DNA of 64,000 nt from Cephalopachus bancanus (Eukaryota > Chordata > Mammalia > Primates > Tarsiidae): assembly GCA_027257055.1 (NCBI GenBank), contig JAPVLO010000205.1, positions 310,001 to 374,000 of the forward strand, written 5' to 3'. The notes below the pieces were generated by a model. The model was given only the letters and a program-made list of their open reading frames with translations, made no database searches and was not told the origin of the DNA. Made by a program: the position numbers and the translations under genes. Positions 23,709 to 34,895 of this stretch are shown piece after piece (within the stretch, counting starts at the first letter, position 1; every line of letters starts with the position of its first letter).

Positions 23709-23934
23709 AATTATTTTAAAAGTGTGGAGTACAAATGAGGGTTAGGTACATACATGGTCATCATACAGGTAAATTGTGGGTATGCTTATTGATGTTATGT
23801 GCTCCCTCCACCCCAGCAGTGTCCCACTACTGCCAATCCCTTTCTTATAGTTTTATGATAAATGTTCAGGGTCCACTTATGAGTGAGTACATGTTACTCA
23901 GATCTTTGTTTCTGTGATAAATCACTGAGTATCC
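23709..23934 (-). mobile_element. Nested 226-bp L1 3' end with 18-bp target duplication
   Basis: CTTTGCCCACTTTTTAAT occurs at 23691-23708 and again at 23935-23952, bracketing an antisense L1 3' UTR of the same type as at 8125. The tail is the T-rich taataattatttt. Confidence 0.92.
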
Positions 23935-24830
23935 CTTTGCCCACTTTTTAATGGGATTGTTGGTTTTTCTTCTCCATTCGCTTAAGTTACTTGCAGATTC
24001 TGGATGTTAGCCTTATACTGGATGCATAGTTTGCAAATATTTTCTCCCATTTTGTAGGTTGTCTATTTACCCTACTGATAGTGCCTTTTGCTCTGCAGAA
24101 GCTCTGTAGCTTAATTAGGTCCCACTTGTCAATTTTTTTCTACTGCATTTGCTTTTGAGTACTTGGACATAAATTTGTTGCCTAGACCATGTCCAAATGA
24201 GTGTTACATAGGTTTTCTTCTAAGATTTTTATAGTGTGAGGTCTTACATTTAATTCTTTAATCCATCTGGAGTTACTTTTTATATATGGAGAGAGGTAGG
24301 AGTGCAGATTCATTCTTCTGTGTATGGTTAGCCAGTTTTCCCAGCATCATTTGTTGAGTAAGGTGTCCTTTCCCCAATATTTTTTTATCGACTTTGTCAA
24401 TGATCAGGTAGTTGTAGATGATTACATAGTTTTAGGTGAATGACTTTATTTCTGAGTTTTCTATTCTGTTCCATTGGTCTGTGTGTCTATCTTTGTACCA
24501 TTGCCATGCTCTTTTGGTTATTGTAGCTTTATAGCAAAGTTTGAAGTCAGATAATGTGATGCCTCTGGCTTTGTTCTTTTGCTTAGGCTTTCTTTGGCTA
24601 TTTGGACTCTTTTTTTGCTTTCATATGATTTTAAGAATTGTTTTTTCTAGTTCTGTAAAAAATGATGCTGGTAGTTTGGTGAGGATTACATTGAATTTAT
24701 AATTTTGGGCATTTTAGTGACACTGATTCTTCCAATCCATGAGCATGAGATGTTTTTCCACTGGTTTTGTGCCATCTTTGATTTCTTTCATCAGTGTTTT
24801 ATAATTGTTGTTGTAGAGATATTTCACCTT

Positions 24831-24894
24831 TTGGTTACATATATTCACAGGTGTGTGTGTGTGTGTGTGTGTGTGTTTGGTTACATATATTCAC

Positions 24895-24966
<72 letters not shown>
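24831..24966. repeat. (GT)n/(GA)n with duplicated 20-bp flank
   Basis: ttggttacatatattcacag at 24831-24850 recurs at 24877-24896. Each copy is followed by a GT tract (24851-24876 and 24897-24940), the second running into (GA)13. Confidence 0.95.
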
Positions 24967-25615
24967 AATTGGAGGAGACTGTTGTAAATGGAATTGTGTT
25001 CTTGATTTGGTTTTCACCTTGAATGTTGTTGGTGTGTAGTTTTTTGGGTTTTTGAATATTGGTTACATATGCTAAGACTCTACTGAAGTTGCTTATCAGG
25101 TCTAGGAGTCTTGCTGGTGTCTTCAGGGTTTTCCAAATATAGAATCCTATTCTGTGAAGAGGGGTGATCTGACTTCCTCTTTTCCTATTTTAATACCTTT
25201 TGTTTTTTTCACTTGCCTCATTTATCTGGCTAGGACTTTCAGTATTATGTTGAATAAGAGTGGTGAGAGGGATGGACGTCATTGTCTTGTTCCAATTTTT
25301 AACAGGAATGTTTCCACCTTTTCCCCATTCAGTATAATGTTGCCTGGGTTTGTCATAGATGATTCTTACAATTTTGAGGGATGTCCTTCAATTCCTGGGT
25401 GGTTAAGGGTTTTTATCTTAAAGGGAGTTTACATTTTATCAAATGCTTTTTTGCATCTATTGAGATTATTGTGTAGTTTTCATTTAGTTGTGTTTATGTC
25501 ATGGATCACATTTATTGATTTAGATATGTTGACCCAACCTTGCATTCCAGGAATAAAGCCCACCCAATTGTGGTGAATGATCTTTGTCGTGTGCTGCTGG
25601 ATATGGTCTGCTAGT

Positions 25616-25907
25616 TTTTTTTTTTTTTTTTTGGAGTTGGAGTCTCACTCTGTTGCCCAGACTGGAGTGCAGTGGCCACTCCTGGCCACTGCAGCCTCAA
25701 CCTGCTGGGCTCCGGTGATCATTCCGCCTCAGCCTTCCGAGTAGCCGGAATTACAGGCATGCGCTACCACGCCCGGCTGATTTTTTTATTTATTGTAGAG
25801 ATGAGGTCTCGCTGCCCAGGAAGGTCTTGAACCCGCGGGCTCAGGCAATCCACTCACCTTAGCCTCCCAAAGGCGCGGGATTACAGACTGAGCCACCGAA
25901 CCCAGCT
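25616..25907 (-). repeat. Alu SINE (antisense) inside L1
   Basis: Young lineage-specific copy with the 'gtctcgctgcccagg' deletion variant; the sequence tctgctagt appears on both sides (about 25607 and 25911) as a probable target duplication. Confidence 0.93.
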
Positions 25908-26382
25908 CGGTCTGCTAGTATTTTACTGACAATTTCTGTGTCCGAGTGCATCCAGAGATAAATCAGTTGATAGTTTTCTTTTTTTATTATGTCTTTGCCA
26001 GATTTTTGTGTCAGGATAATACTGGTTTTGTATAATGAGTTAGGGAGGAGTTCCTCCTGAATTTTTTGGAATAGTTACAGTAGGATTGATACCAGCTCTT
26101 CTTTGTATGTCTGGTAGAACATGGCTGCAAATCCATCCAGACCAGGACTTTTTTTGATTGGTAGGTTTTTAATCACTGACTAAATTTTGTGACTCATTGG
26201 TGGTCTAACAGTTTGTTCCTATTTCAGTCTTGGGAGGTTGTGTGTTTTCAGGAATTCATTCATTTCCTTTAGATTTTCCAATGTGCATGCATATAGATGC
26301 CTACTGTAATTATGAGAGTCTCTTATTTCTGTGGGATTGGTTATAATGTTGCCTTTTAAAATTTTTCTTTCTTTTTTCTTTT

Positions 26383-26679
26383 CTTTTTTTTTTTTTTGAG
26401 TCAGAGTCTCACTCTGTTGCCCAGGCTGGAGAACAGTGGCACACACTTACAGCCACCACACCCTCGACCTGCTGCACTCAAGCAATCCTTCTGCCTCAGC
26501 TTTCCAAGTAGCTGAAACTACAGATATATGCCACCATGCATGGCTAATTTTTGATTTACTGTAGAGATGAGGTCTTGCCAAGTTGCCCAGGCTATTTTTG
26601 AATCCCTGGACTCAGGCAGTCCTCTTGCTTCCACCTCCCAAAGTACTGGGATCACAGGTGTGAGCCACTGTGCCCGGCC
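26383..26679 (-). repeat. Alu SINE (antisense) inside L1
   Basis: Intermediate-age copy with a T/C-rich tail from 26353. Confidence 0.92.
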
Positions 26680-27001
26680 CCTTTTTTGTTTTTAATTATA
26701 CTTATTTGAATCGAGTTTTCTCTCTGTTTTTGTTGTTAATCTGGCCAGTGGTCTATCAGTCTTGTTTATCCTTTCAAAGAGCCAGATTTTCATCTTGTTG
26801 ATGCTTTGTATGTTTTGGGGGGTTCAGGTTCTGCTCTACTTTTGGTTATTTCTTTTCTTCTACAAGCTTTGGTCTTCATTCTTCTTTTTCTAGTTTGAGA
26901 TTTTTGTTTCTTCTTAGTATGGGTGGGTAGTGTTACAGTCTTTCCTCTTAGCACTGATTTTGTGGCTTCCCAGATGTTTTGGTATGTTGTGTATTTGTGT
27001 G

Positions 27002-27010
27002 TGTATGCGT

Positions 27011-27041
<31 letters not shown>

Positions 27042-27058
27042 ACACACACATATACACA
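27002..27058. repeat. (GA)n(CA)n microsatellite
   Basis: gtgtatgcgt followed by about 14 GA and then CA units, abutting the antisense Alu at 27058. Confidence 0.93.
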
Positions 27059-27296
27059 CATAGTCTTGCTCTGTCGCTCATGCTGGAGTATAGTTGTGCA
27101 GTTATGGCTCACTGCAGCCTTAACTTCCTGAGCTCAAGCATTCCTCCTGTCTCAGCCTACCAAGTAGATAGGGCTGCAGGTACAAGCTGCCACTCTTGAC
27201 TGATTTTTAAATTTTTTTGTAGAGATGAGATCTTGCTGTGTTGCCCAGGTTGGCCTTGAACTCCTGACCTAAAACAAGCCTCCTGCCTCAGGCTCC
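27058..27296 (-). repeat. Alu SINE (antisense) inside L1
   Basis: Old AluJ-like copy lacking its 5' ~40 bases. Confidence 0.85.
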
Positions 27297-28674
27297 CAAT
27301 GTTGTGTCTTTATTTTCATTTTTATCACAGGATTTTTATTTCTCTCTTGGTTTTGTTTTTTACTCAAAAAATCATTCTGGAGCAAGTTGTTCTCATTTCC
27401 ATGTATTTATGTGACTTTGAGGATTTCTTCTTGGCATTCACTTCTATTTTTATTTTGCTATAGTCAGAGAAGGTGCTTGGTATGATTTTGTTTCTTTGGG
27501 ATTTTTTCATATATGCTTTATGACAAAGCATTTGGTTGATCTTAGAATATGCATCATGTGCAGATGAGAGGAATGTGTATTCCATGGTTGTTGGATGAAG
27601 TATTTTGTAGATGTGTCTTAAGTCTAGTTGGTCAAGTGTTGAATTTAAGTCCATAATTTCATAATTTTTCTGCCCTGATGATTGGTCTAAGGCAATTAGT
27701 GGGGCGTTGAAATCCCCCAGTATCATTGTGTGGTGTTCTAAGTCTTCTATTAGGTCTGGTAGTAATTGTTTTATCAACCTGGATGCTCCAGTGTTATGCA
27801 TATATTTAGGATAGTTAAGACTTCTTGTTGGATTAAACTATCATATGTAATGCCCTTCATTGTGCGGTTTTACTGTTGGTTTGGAGTCCTCATCATTCAA
27901 TACAAGAATAGTGACCCCTGCTTTTTTTGTTTTCTGTTTGTGTGGTAGTTCTTTCTCCCTCCATTACCTTGAGCCTGTAGGTGTCATTAAAAGTAAGATG
28001 GGTCTCCTGAAGAGACCGGAGAATAGGTCTTGCTTTTTTTTATCCAATTTGCCACTGTATGTATTATAAGTGGGACACTGACACTCAAGGTTACTATAAA
28101 TATGTGAGATTTTGTTCCTGTCTTAGTGTTGCTAGGTAGTAGCTTTTTGTAGTCTTGGTTTTGTTATTGGTTTATAGTGTCTGTGCCTTACTTGCTTATG
28201 TGTACTTTTGTGTGAGGTTCTATTATTTTTTATTACTATGTTTAGAATTCCATTAAGCCCAGCCCATTTCCAGAGTTCTTATGCTGGTTTCTTCTTACCT
28301 GAGGAAGCTGATTTTTTTCTTTTTTTCAGTTTGCTTCTTTTTTTCAATTTGATATTGTTGGAATGGAGCTTTTTGATTTTTTTCTTCTTTTTCCCTATAG
28401 ATGTGACTCTGGCGTACATTGTGTATGATTGGTAGGCTTTGTTTCTGGGTGCTTCCATGACTCTGCAGGTTCCTTGGTTACAGAGGGATGTGTGCAGTGT
28501 CTTTCTCAGCCAGCACTTGGTGAAATGATAAATTTTTGTGTGGTGGTGTAGTTTGGGCTGCCTTCCTGTAGATGACACTTAAGAGTAAGAGCCAGTAAGT
28601 AGGGTCTTTGCATGCTCAACCAGGGAGTGGGTGGTGGTGCCAGAAACAGTGCAGAAAGCATCTCCCTCTGGCAT

Positions 28675-28776
28675 GGACATCTGTACTCACATGTTCATCG
28701 CAGCACAATTCATAATTGCAAAGATGTGGAATCAACCTAAATGCCTATCAACTGATCAGTGGCTAATGAAAACATG

Positions 28777-28828
<52 letters not shown>

Positions 28829-29170
28829 ACACCATTAAATATTATTCAGCCAATGAAAAGAATAAAGTAATGTCTTTTGCAACAACTTGGATGGATTGGG
28901 AGAACATTATCCTAAGTGAAATAATGCAGGGATGAAAAACCAAACACTGCATGTTCTCACTTACAAGTGGGAGCTAAAATAAAGATCTGTGAAGCCATAG
29001 AGAATGGTCTAATAGACACTGGAGACTCAGAAGAGGGAGGGTGGTAGGGGGGAAGGAATGTGCACATATGGGAGTGGTAGGTACTCTTAAAGTAAAGCCC
29101 AGACTTCTTTGCCACCATACAATACAGCCATGTAGCCTAAAATAATTTAACCCTTCAAGTTATTTGAAAT
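28675..29170 (+). mobile_element. Sense L1 3' fragment, intron 13
   Basis: Contains catgttcatcgcagcacaat, gcaacaacttggatggattg and acttacaagtgggagc, the ORF2 3' end to 3' UTR of an L1. It ends with taaaaaaa at about 29170. A (CA)n tract at 28768-28832 lies inside. It is opposite in direction to the surrounding L1s. Confidence 0.85.
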
Positions 29171-29290
29171 AAAAAAAATTCACAACACCACCAAAACCAA
29201 AATATTTACAAATAAATTTCACAAAAGAATTACAAGACCTGTATACTGTAAACTACAAAACACTTCTGAGATAAAGAAAATATAAATAAA
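29171..29290 (+). repeat. Short sense L1 ORF2 fragment
   Basis: aagaattacaagacctgtat and ataaataaatggg are phrases of L1 ORF2 upstream of those in the preceding fragment, so the pieces are out of order. Confidence 0.55.
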
Positions 29291-30016
29291 TGGGTTGGAA
29301 GACTCAAAACCCATATATTTTTGGGCTTGGGTGCTGTCTCCCTTGACTACAGGGGCTGAGTCTGTGTTCCCTTTGTCCCAAGGGGTACTTTGGCGGGCTT
29401 TGCTCTCCCCTCCCATAGGAGTAGCCATGCTGAAGGCCAGGTCTCCAGGGAACCCATTATTCCCTCAGGGCCCACTGACCCCATGTGCCTGCCAGAGTCC
29501 CAGCAGGGTATAGGGGACTCTGTGGGTGGTCTGGTGGTTCAGTGTTTAGCAGGCACACCAACAGGGCAGTGTACCCCCAGGTGAGCAGTCAGTATGACAC
29601 CAGCCTTCTTGGCCTAGTCCTTGGGGAGGGAGTAACACGATGGCATAGCTCCTCACCCAATCCTCTGGTGCTCCATTTTCAGGAATATCTGACTGCCCCT
29701 GACAGCATAGCCTCAGGGCCCAGGGAGGGAGGGACTCCCAGCTGTTTAGGAGTCAGCAGGTTATTGGAGTTATGAGGGGGGCAGGAAAGCCTCCCACCTA
29801 CTTTCCAGCTGGCTCTGAGCACCTTAACTTTGATGTTCAATTTCAGACACCGTCTTGCTGTTTCACTTTGTATGCTCCAGCCTCAGCATTTGGGTGCTAC
29901 CATGGTTCCGTTTTCTGCTCAAAACTTGGGTATTCACCAGCAACTTCAGTCTTCTCTTTGAGTTGAATTGACCTGTGATGTGCTTAGTCAGCCATCTTGA
30001 GGCACCGCGCCCAGCC
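29291..30016 (-). repeat. Probable L1 5' UTR (antisense)
   Basis: GC-rich block whose right end reads cagccatcttgaggc, the reverse complement of the typical L1 start ending in AAGATGGCTG. The interior is not recognised with confidence. ORFs of 64-96 codons here are not supported. Confidence 0.5.
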
Positions 30017-30845
30017 TCATTTGAACAATTTTCAATTTGGTTATTTGCTTTTTTTCTTGCTGATTTCTTTGTAGATTCTGAATGTTAACCCTTTGTCAGA
30101 TGTGTAGTTTGCAAATATCTTCTCCCATTCTTGTAGGTTGCCAATTTACTCTGTTAATTGTTTCTCTTGTTGTACAAAAACTTCTTAGTTTAATTAAGTC
30201 CTATGTGTTTATTTTTGTTTTTGTTGCATATGCTTTTGGGGTCTTTGCCTATTTGGACTCTCTTTTGGTTCCATATAAACTTTACAATTGTTTTTTGTAG
30301 TTCTGTGAAAAATGAAGTTGGTATTTAGATAGGGATTGCATTGAATCTGTAGATTGTCTTTGGCAGGATGGTCATGTGACATTATTGATTCTTCTGATCC
30401 ATGAGCATGGGATGTTCTTCCATTTGTTTGCATTGTCTGTGATTTCTTTCATCAGTGTTTTGTAGTTATCTTTGTAGAGATCTTTCACCTTCCTGGTTAG
30501 ATGTAGTCCTATGTATTTCATTTTATTTTATTTTATTTTGTGTCTACTATAAATGGGATTGGGCTCTTGATTTGGTTCTTGGCTTGAGTATTATTGGTGT
30601 ATAGAAAAGCTAGTGATTTTTGTACATTGATTTTGTATCCTGAGACTTCACTGAAGTCATTTATCAGTTCTGTAACCCTCTTGGAGGTTTTAGGTTTTTC
30701 TAGGTTTACAATCATGTCATCAGCAAACAGGGATAGTTTGACTTCCTCCTTGCTGATTTGAATGCCTTTATATCTTTCTCTTGCCAAATAGCTCTTGCTA
30801 GGGCTGAATTCAGGTACAATGTTGAGTAGGAGTGGTTCTTAATTT
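30017..30845 (-). mobile_element. Second antisense L1 reverse-transcriptase fragment
   Basis: The minus strand encodes [16 protein letters not shown] near 30720, the catalytic FADD box of L1 reverse transcriptase. Its + strand wording duplicates 24050-25100 but is clearly a different copy. Confidence 0.85.
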
Positions 30846-30937
30846 TAATGTAGATAATTGTCAGTCCATTTCTTTATAATTTTTACTCTTTGTGTCTTAT
30901 TTTAAATTTTTCCCCTATCAAGTTTTTAAATTATTAT

Positions 30938-31175
30938 CCCAAATCAGGAGTTGACATTTTTTTTTTCTGGAAAGAACTAGACAGTAAATATTTTAGTCTT
31001 TGTGAGGCATGTGGTTTATGTCACAGCTTCCAGCTACTCAGTTCTACAGTAGTAGGTAGCATGGAAGCAGCCATGGATAATATGAACGTGAATGGGCATA
31101 ATTGTGTTCCAGTGCGACCTTACAAAAATAGCAAGGGCTGGATTTGGTTCCCAAAATTGTCCTAGATAGTCTTCG
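30938..31175 (+). mobile_element. hAT-type DNA transposon remnant
   Basis: Phrases ctagacagtaaatatttta, catgtggtttatgtcacagc, gcagccatggataatatgaa and gggctggatttggttccc form a familiar mammalian non-autonomous hAT (Charlie/MER group) element. Exact family not assigned. Confidence 0.65.
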
Positions 31176-32612
31176 AAGAGGATGATAGCCAAGGCCAGAG
31201 AAAGAGTACAAAGGGAGGGCCATATGTCCTATGTATGATATTTAAAATGTTAAAAACTTAGCAAACAAACTGTTAAATAAAATACAATACATTCTTGTCT
31301 TCCCACCTTGACATATACACCTTCATAATGACAGGGAGGCCAGGTTTGAGTTGAGAAATCTCAGGCTCCTTAGGGTTCTGCACTGAAAAGTTGTGGCTCA
31401 AATGGAGCCCTCTGCTCTTCTTTTCCAGCCTTGGTTTTTTCCCATGCCACAGCCACATCAGGTGTCACATTGCAGTCCTTATGTCTGAGTTCCATCTCAC
31501 CTCCCACAACAGACATTCCTTAGCATAGTCCACTCTCTAGAGACCAAGCAGGGAAAGGGGTTGTGTCAGAAGTTGGTCTGCAGCTCTTGAAACATGGAGT
31601 TCCAGGTCCTGAGTTCCAGCCTCCTCTCAAAGGGATGTGTGGGCTGTAAGTAGCCTAGTTCCCTGAGCCCTGCAGACTCCTGCTCTGAGGGGAGGAGCTT
31701 GCCTGGAGGAGACCCACAGCAAGAGTCTAAAGCAGATACTAACTTTAGCTTTGTGTGTCACAATTAGATGTTTACTCCAATTGGAAATTCATTTTAGATT
31801 TATTGTTAATATTTTTCATATAAAAACAATTATGCTCACACTACTTGTTGAAATGCTGCCCTTTCCCTGTTGATAGTCCATGCAAACGATTATAAGTTCA
31901 GTTTCCATGTGGGGGACTCATTTTGGAACTCTCTTCTGTACATAGGTCACTTTGTGTGACTCTGCATTACTTGTTTAGATTTGGTAAGATGAGTACCTCA
32001 AACCTTGGTTTTAAAGCATATTTTGACTTTTTCTGACATAAATTATATTAAAAATTTGCCTTATAAATTTTAAAATTGACTTGTCAAGTTACACATGCAT
32101 GCATAACTTCTATTTGAAATTTGGCTGGAGTTGCATTGAATCTGTATTTCACTTTGGGGATAATTGACATCTTTACTATTGTGAATCTTCATAATGTCCG
32201 TTTCTCTATTTATTAGGTTGCCTAATCTTGACCTGATTATCCATAGCTACTTAGATAATCAGTAATACTTAAAAATGATTGTTATAGTGTTTTCTTTATT
32301 TCTAGTTGTTTTTAGCAGATCAGGGCACTGGATCATATTGCCTAAGAAAAAAGTCTGCAATGCTATTGAAGAACAATGATCATTCTCAACTATTCTTAAA
32401 GACTTATTCCAAAAGGGAAGGATTAATCGAAAAATAATTTGGGTTTTGAAAATTAGAAATTCATTTAAAAACTCAGGGAAAGTGTATTCTAATGAGCTTC
32501 TACCACTCACAAAGAGAATCATGAGAAATACTGAGGTAGCAACAAAAAAAATTCTCAAGGAATCTTGCCTTGTCCTTTGATCCCTGTAGTAACACTATCA
32601 GAATATTTGATA
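31176..32612. other. Intron 13 interior
   Basis: 31300-31750 is moderately GC-rich without recognisable content. 32090-32240 resembles a short antisense L1 ORF2 piece (gagttgcattgaatctgtat, gaatcttcataatgtcc). The 99-codon minus ORF at 32259-32558 has no recognised domain. Confidence 0.45.
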
Positions 32613-32671
32613 TTACCAGGCATGGTGGCTCACACCTATAATCCCAGCACTTTGGGAGGCCAAGGTGGGAG

Positions 32672-33399
32672 TGAGAGGACGGAGCTAGAAAACAACTAGG
32701 CAGACAGACAGGGTTAGTTCAAAGTAACAAACTGAGAGGGGACAGCTAGTAAACAACTTGGCAGACAGACAGGGCTGTCCCTGGTAACCACGTAACAAAC
32801 TGGGAGAAGCTGTCTGGTAAAGACCTCAGTTTATCGACAGGGTGGGTCCCCTGGTAACAAAGTAACAGACTTCCTGCTGCCGAGATTGGAAAACAACCAA
32901 TCAGCTCACAGCTAGTGCTAGCCAATTGGCTGAGTCTTAGGGCTATGTAAGCACCTGTTTCAGCTCCAAATCGGCAACCCCCCTGGGGTCCCCTCTGGCT
33001 CTGGAAGCATTTGTGCCCTCTCAGTAAATCCTACTTTCTCAACTTTTGTCCATTAGTGGGCTTGAGACAAGAACCCCAAGCTGAAGAGCTGCAGAAGATT
33101 GTAGGAGCTGAAGAGCTATAAATAAGCACAGAGGCTGTCTTGCCAGCCAGTGGAGTCGGCTGAACTGGGAGAGCTGCTGGCCGAAGGCTAGACTCTGACA
33201 CTGAGACACTTCAGGGGGCTGGCTTTCCAGCCCTCCAAATCAGCAACACTCTCAGGGCTTGGCTTGCCAGCCCATTAGAGCCAGCACTCCTAGGGCTAGG
33301 CCTGCCAGCTCATGGAGCTGATGCTCTTTGGGGCTCAGCTAGCGAACTCCACTTAGCTGATACTCTAGAAACCCAGGTTGACCTGAAAAGTCTGTATCA
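32672..33399 (+). mobile_element. Solo ERV-type LTR (728 bp)
   Basis: Starts TGAGAGG and ends TATCA, flanked by 4-base duplications GGAG/GAAG (one mismatch), as for gammaretrovirus-like ERV1. U3 (32672-32972) has about three ~62-bp imperfect direct repeats centred on ggcagacagacaggg, CCAAT boxes at 32898 and 32922 and a TATA-like tatgtaa at 32944. R begins at about 32973 (ggcaacccccc) and ends after the variant poly(A) signal agtaaa (33022-33027) at about 33040; U5 follows. No internal viral genes are present. Confidence 0.85.
32891..32973 (+). promoter_or_regulatory. Predicted LTR promoter
   Basis: Two CCAAT boxes, a TATA-like tatgtaa at 32944-32950 and a predicted start at about 32973. The start is supported by the shared 5' ends of the three R-only retroposons in this window. 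Confidence 0.6.
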
Positions 33400-33640
33400 G
33401 AAGGATCACCTGAGCCCAGAATTTTGAGGCCAGCCTGGGCAACATGGCAAGACCTCATGTCTACAGTAAATCAAAACAAATTAGCCAGGCATGGTGGCGC
33501 ATGCCTGTAGTCCCAGCTAATTGGAAGGCAGAGGTGGAAGGATTGTCTGAGCCCAGTAGGTCAAGGCTGCCATAGCTATGATTGTACTACTGTACTCCAG
33601 CCTGGGAGACAGAGTTAGACTTTGATTTAAAAAAAAAGAA

Positions 33641-34205
33641 TATTTGATATTTGTCAAACTTCTTACTTCAGAAGGGATGCCATAAGAAGCCATGAGAATG
33701 AAGTAACCACTTTCTCCATGACTATGGGGACCTTAAGGCTAATAATGACAGTGCATGGCCAAGATTAGCAGAATTCAGAGGATGTAACTATCAGGTAAAA
33801 TAGTCATGAAATAGTCATAGAAATGTCCATGCTTCAGTGGTATCCCAGGGAGGCCTGGATCCTTTGAGGTCTGGGCAAGAGTCAGTAAGAATATTCTATA
33901 CAAATGATCTCAGTACATACAGCCAAGATGGGTTTTTAGAAGACCTGAAAGTGATTTTTTTCCAGGACTGTACTCATCCAGATCAAATGTTGGTGGTCAC
34001 CAAATCCAAAGCCTCTACTGTCATTATTACTAAATATCTTCACTCAGTATGTGTCATAATAACCCTGATCATATCATGGGGTGGAGGGTTGGAGAATTCC
34101 CTCATAGTTCAGTAGGGGGACGTTCCACGTATGCCTCAGCGGAGTGAACATCGATCAATGGTCTAGTGTTAAGTTCTGAAGAATAAGACTTTAAGAACTG
34201 GACCC
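33641..34205. other. Intron 13, between Alus
   Basis: The 92-codon ORF at 33837-34115 has no recognisable domain; no known repeat identified. Confidence 0.4.
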
Positions 34206-34482
34206 CCTGCTGGGCTCAGTGGCTCAGCCTGTAATCCCGCGCCTTTGGGAGGCTGAGCCCGCGGGTTCAAGACCCGCCTGGGCAACTTGGCAAGACCTCA
34301 TCTCTACAATAAATCCAAAAATCAGCTGGGCGTGATAGCACACGCCTGTAATTCTGGCTACTTGGAAGGCTGAGGCGGAAGGATTGCCGGAGCCCAGCAG
34401 GTCGAGGCTGCGGTGGCCGGAAGCAGCCACTGCACTCCAGTCTGGGCACACAGTGAGACTCCAACTCAAAAAAAAAAAAAAA
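34206..34482 (+). repeat. Alu SINE (sense), intron 13
   Basis: Young lineage-specific copy with a deletion before 'gcccgcgggttcaagacc', removing the 'gtgagtggattgcctg' segment. Confidence 0.93.
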
Positions 34483-34781
34483 GAATTAGACCCCAGAGGA
34501 GTTTGAAATTATACTGCTCTGTTTGTTTTTTCCTTTACTTAAAAGTTCTTTAAAGTTTTTCTATGAAGTAAAAGTAACTAGAAGTTTGTCATCATATATC
34601 ATCAGTCTCAACTATTAAATCTTAAGTATTCTTCATTTCCATGAAAATTCGGGACTTTGGTAGTGGAGGAATTGGATAGAATTTTACTCTGTTCATTAAG
34701 TGAGTGTTCTAACATTATGTTTAATGTAAACAATACTGAATGTCAACTGCCTGGATCTTAACAAGTTACATTTTACTTAAG

Positions 34782-34895
34782 GTAAACCAGACGCAATGTA
34801 TACTGTCTGAAAAGATTTTCAAAATAGATGAACTCTCATGCTGTCTCAACTTTTATGAAGAAGCATATAGAAGGTTCTTCTGGAAAATAGTCTTG
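34782..34895 (+). CDS. HERC5: HERC5 exon 14
   Basis: Acceptor ttttacttaag, donor gtaggt. It encodes VNQTQCILSEKIFKIDELSC and then CLNFYEEAYRRFFWKIVL. Phase 0 at both ends. Confidence 0.92.

Larger units (their letters stand above)
22855..28200 (-). mobile_element. Long antisense L1, intron 13
   Basis: The minus strand carries the L1 3' UTR (22855 on), the ORF2 C-terminus (IMEYCAAIKNNE near 23200), the reverse-transcriptase region (about 24000-26300) and the endonuclease domain (MILGDFNAPL near 27720). All frames are broken. It is interrupted by a nested L1 (23709-23934), three Alus and two microsatellites. This is an old, dead element. Confidence 0.85.
32613..33640 (+). repeat. Alu SINE (sense) split by a solo LTR
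   Basis: The left arm occupies 32613-32671 and the rest 33400-33640, so this Alu predates the LTR. Its phrase 'gtgggag' breaks and resumes as 'gaaggatcacctgagcccag'. Confidence 0.92.

Noticed and set aside
24705..25039. Cys/Val- and Glu/Arg-repeat ORFs
   Set aside because: Direct translation of the (GT)n(GA)n microsatellite inside L1.
28768..28832. CRISPR-like or satellite array
   Set aside because: Simple (CA)n; no spacer structure, and the genome is mammalian.
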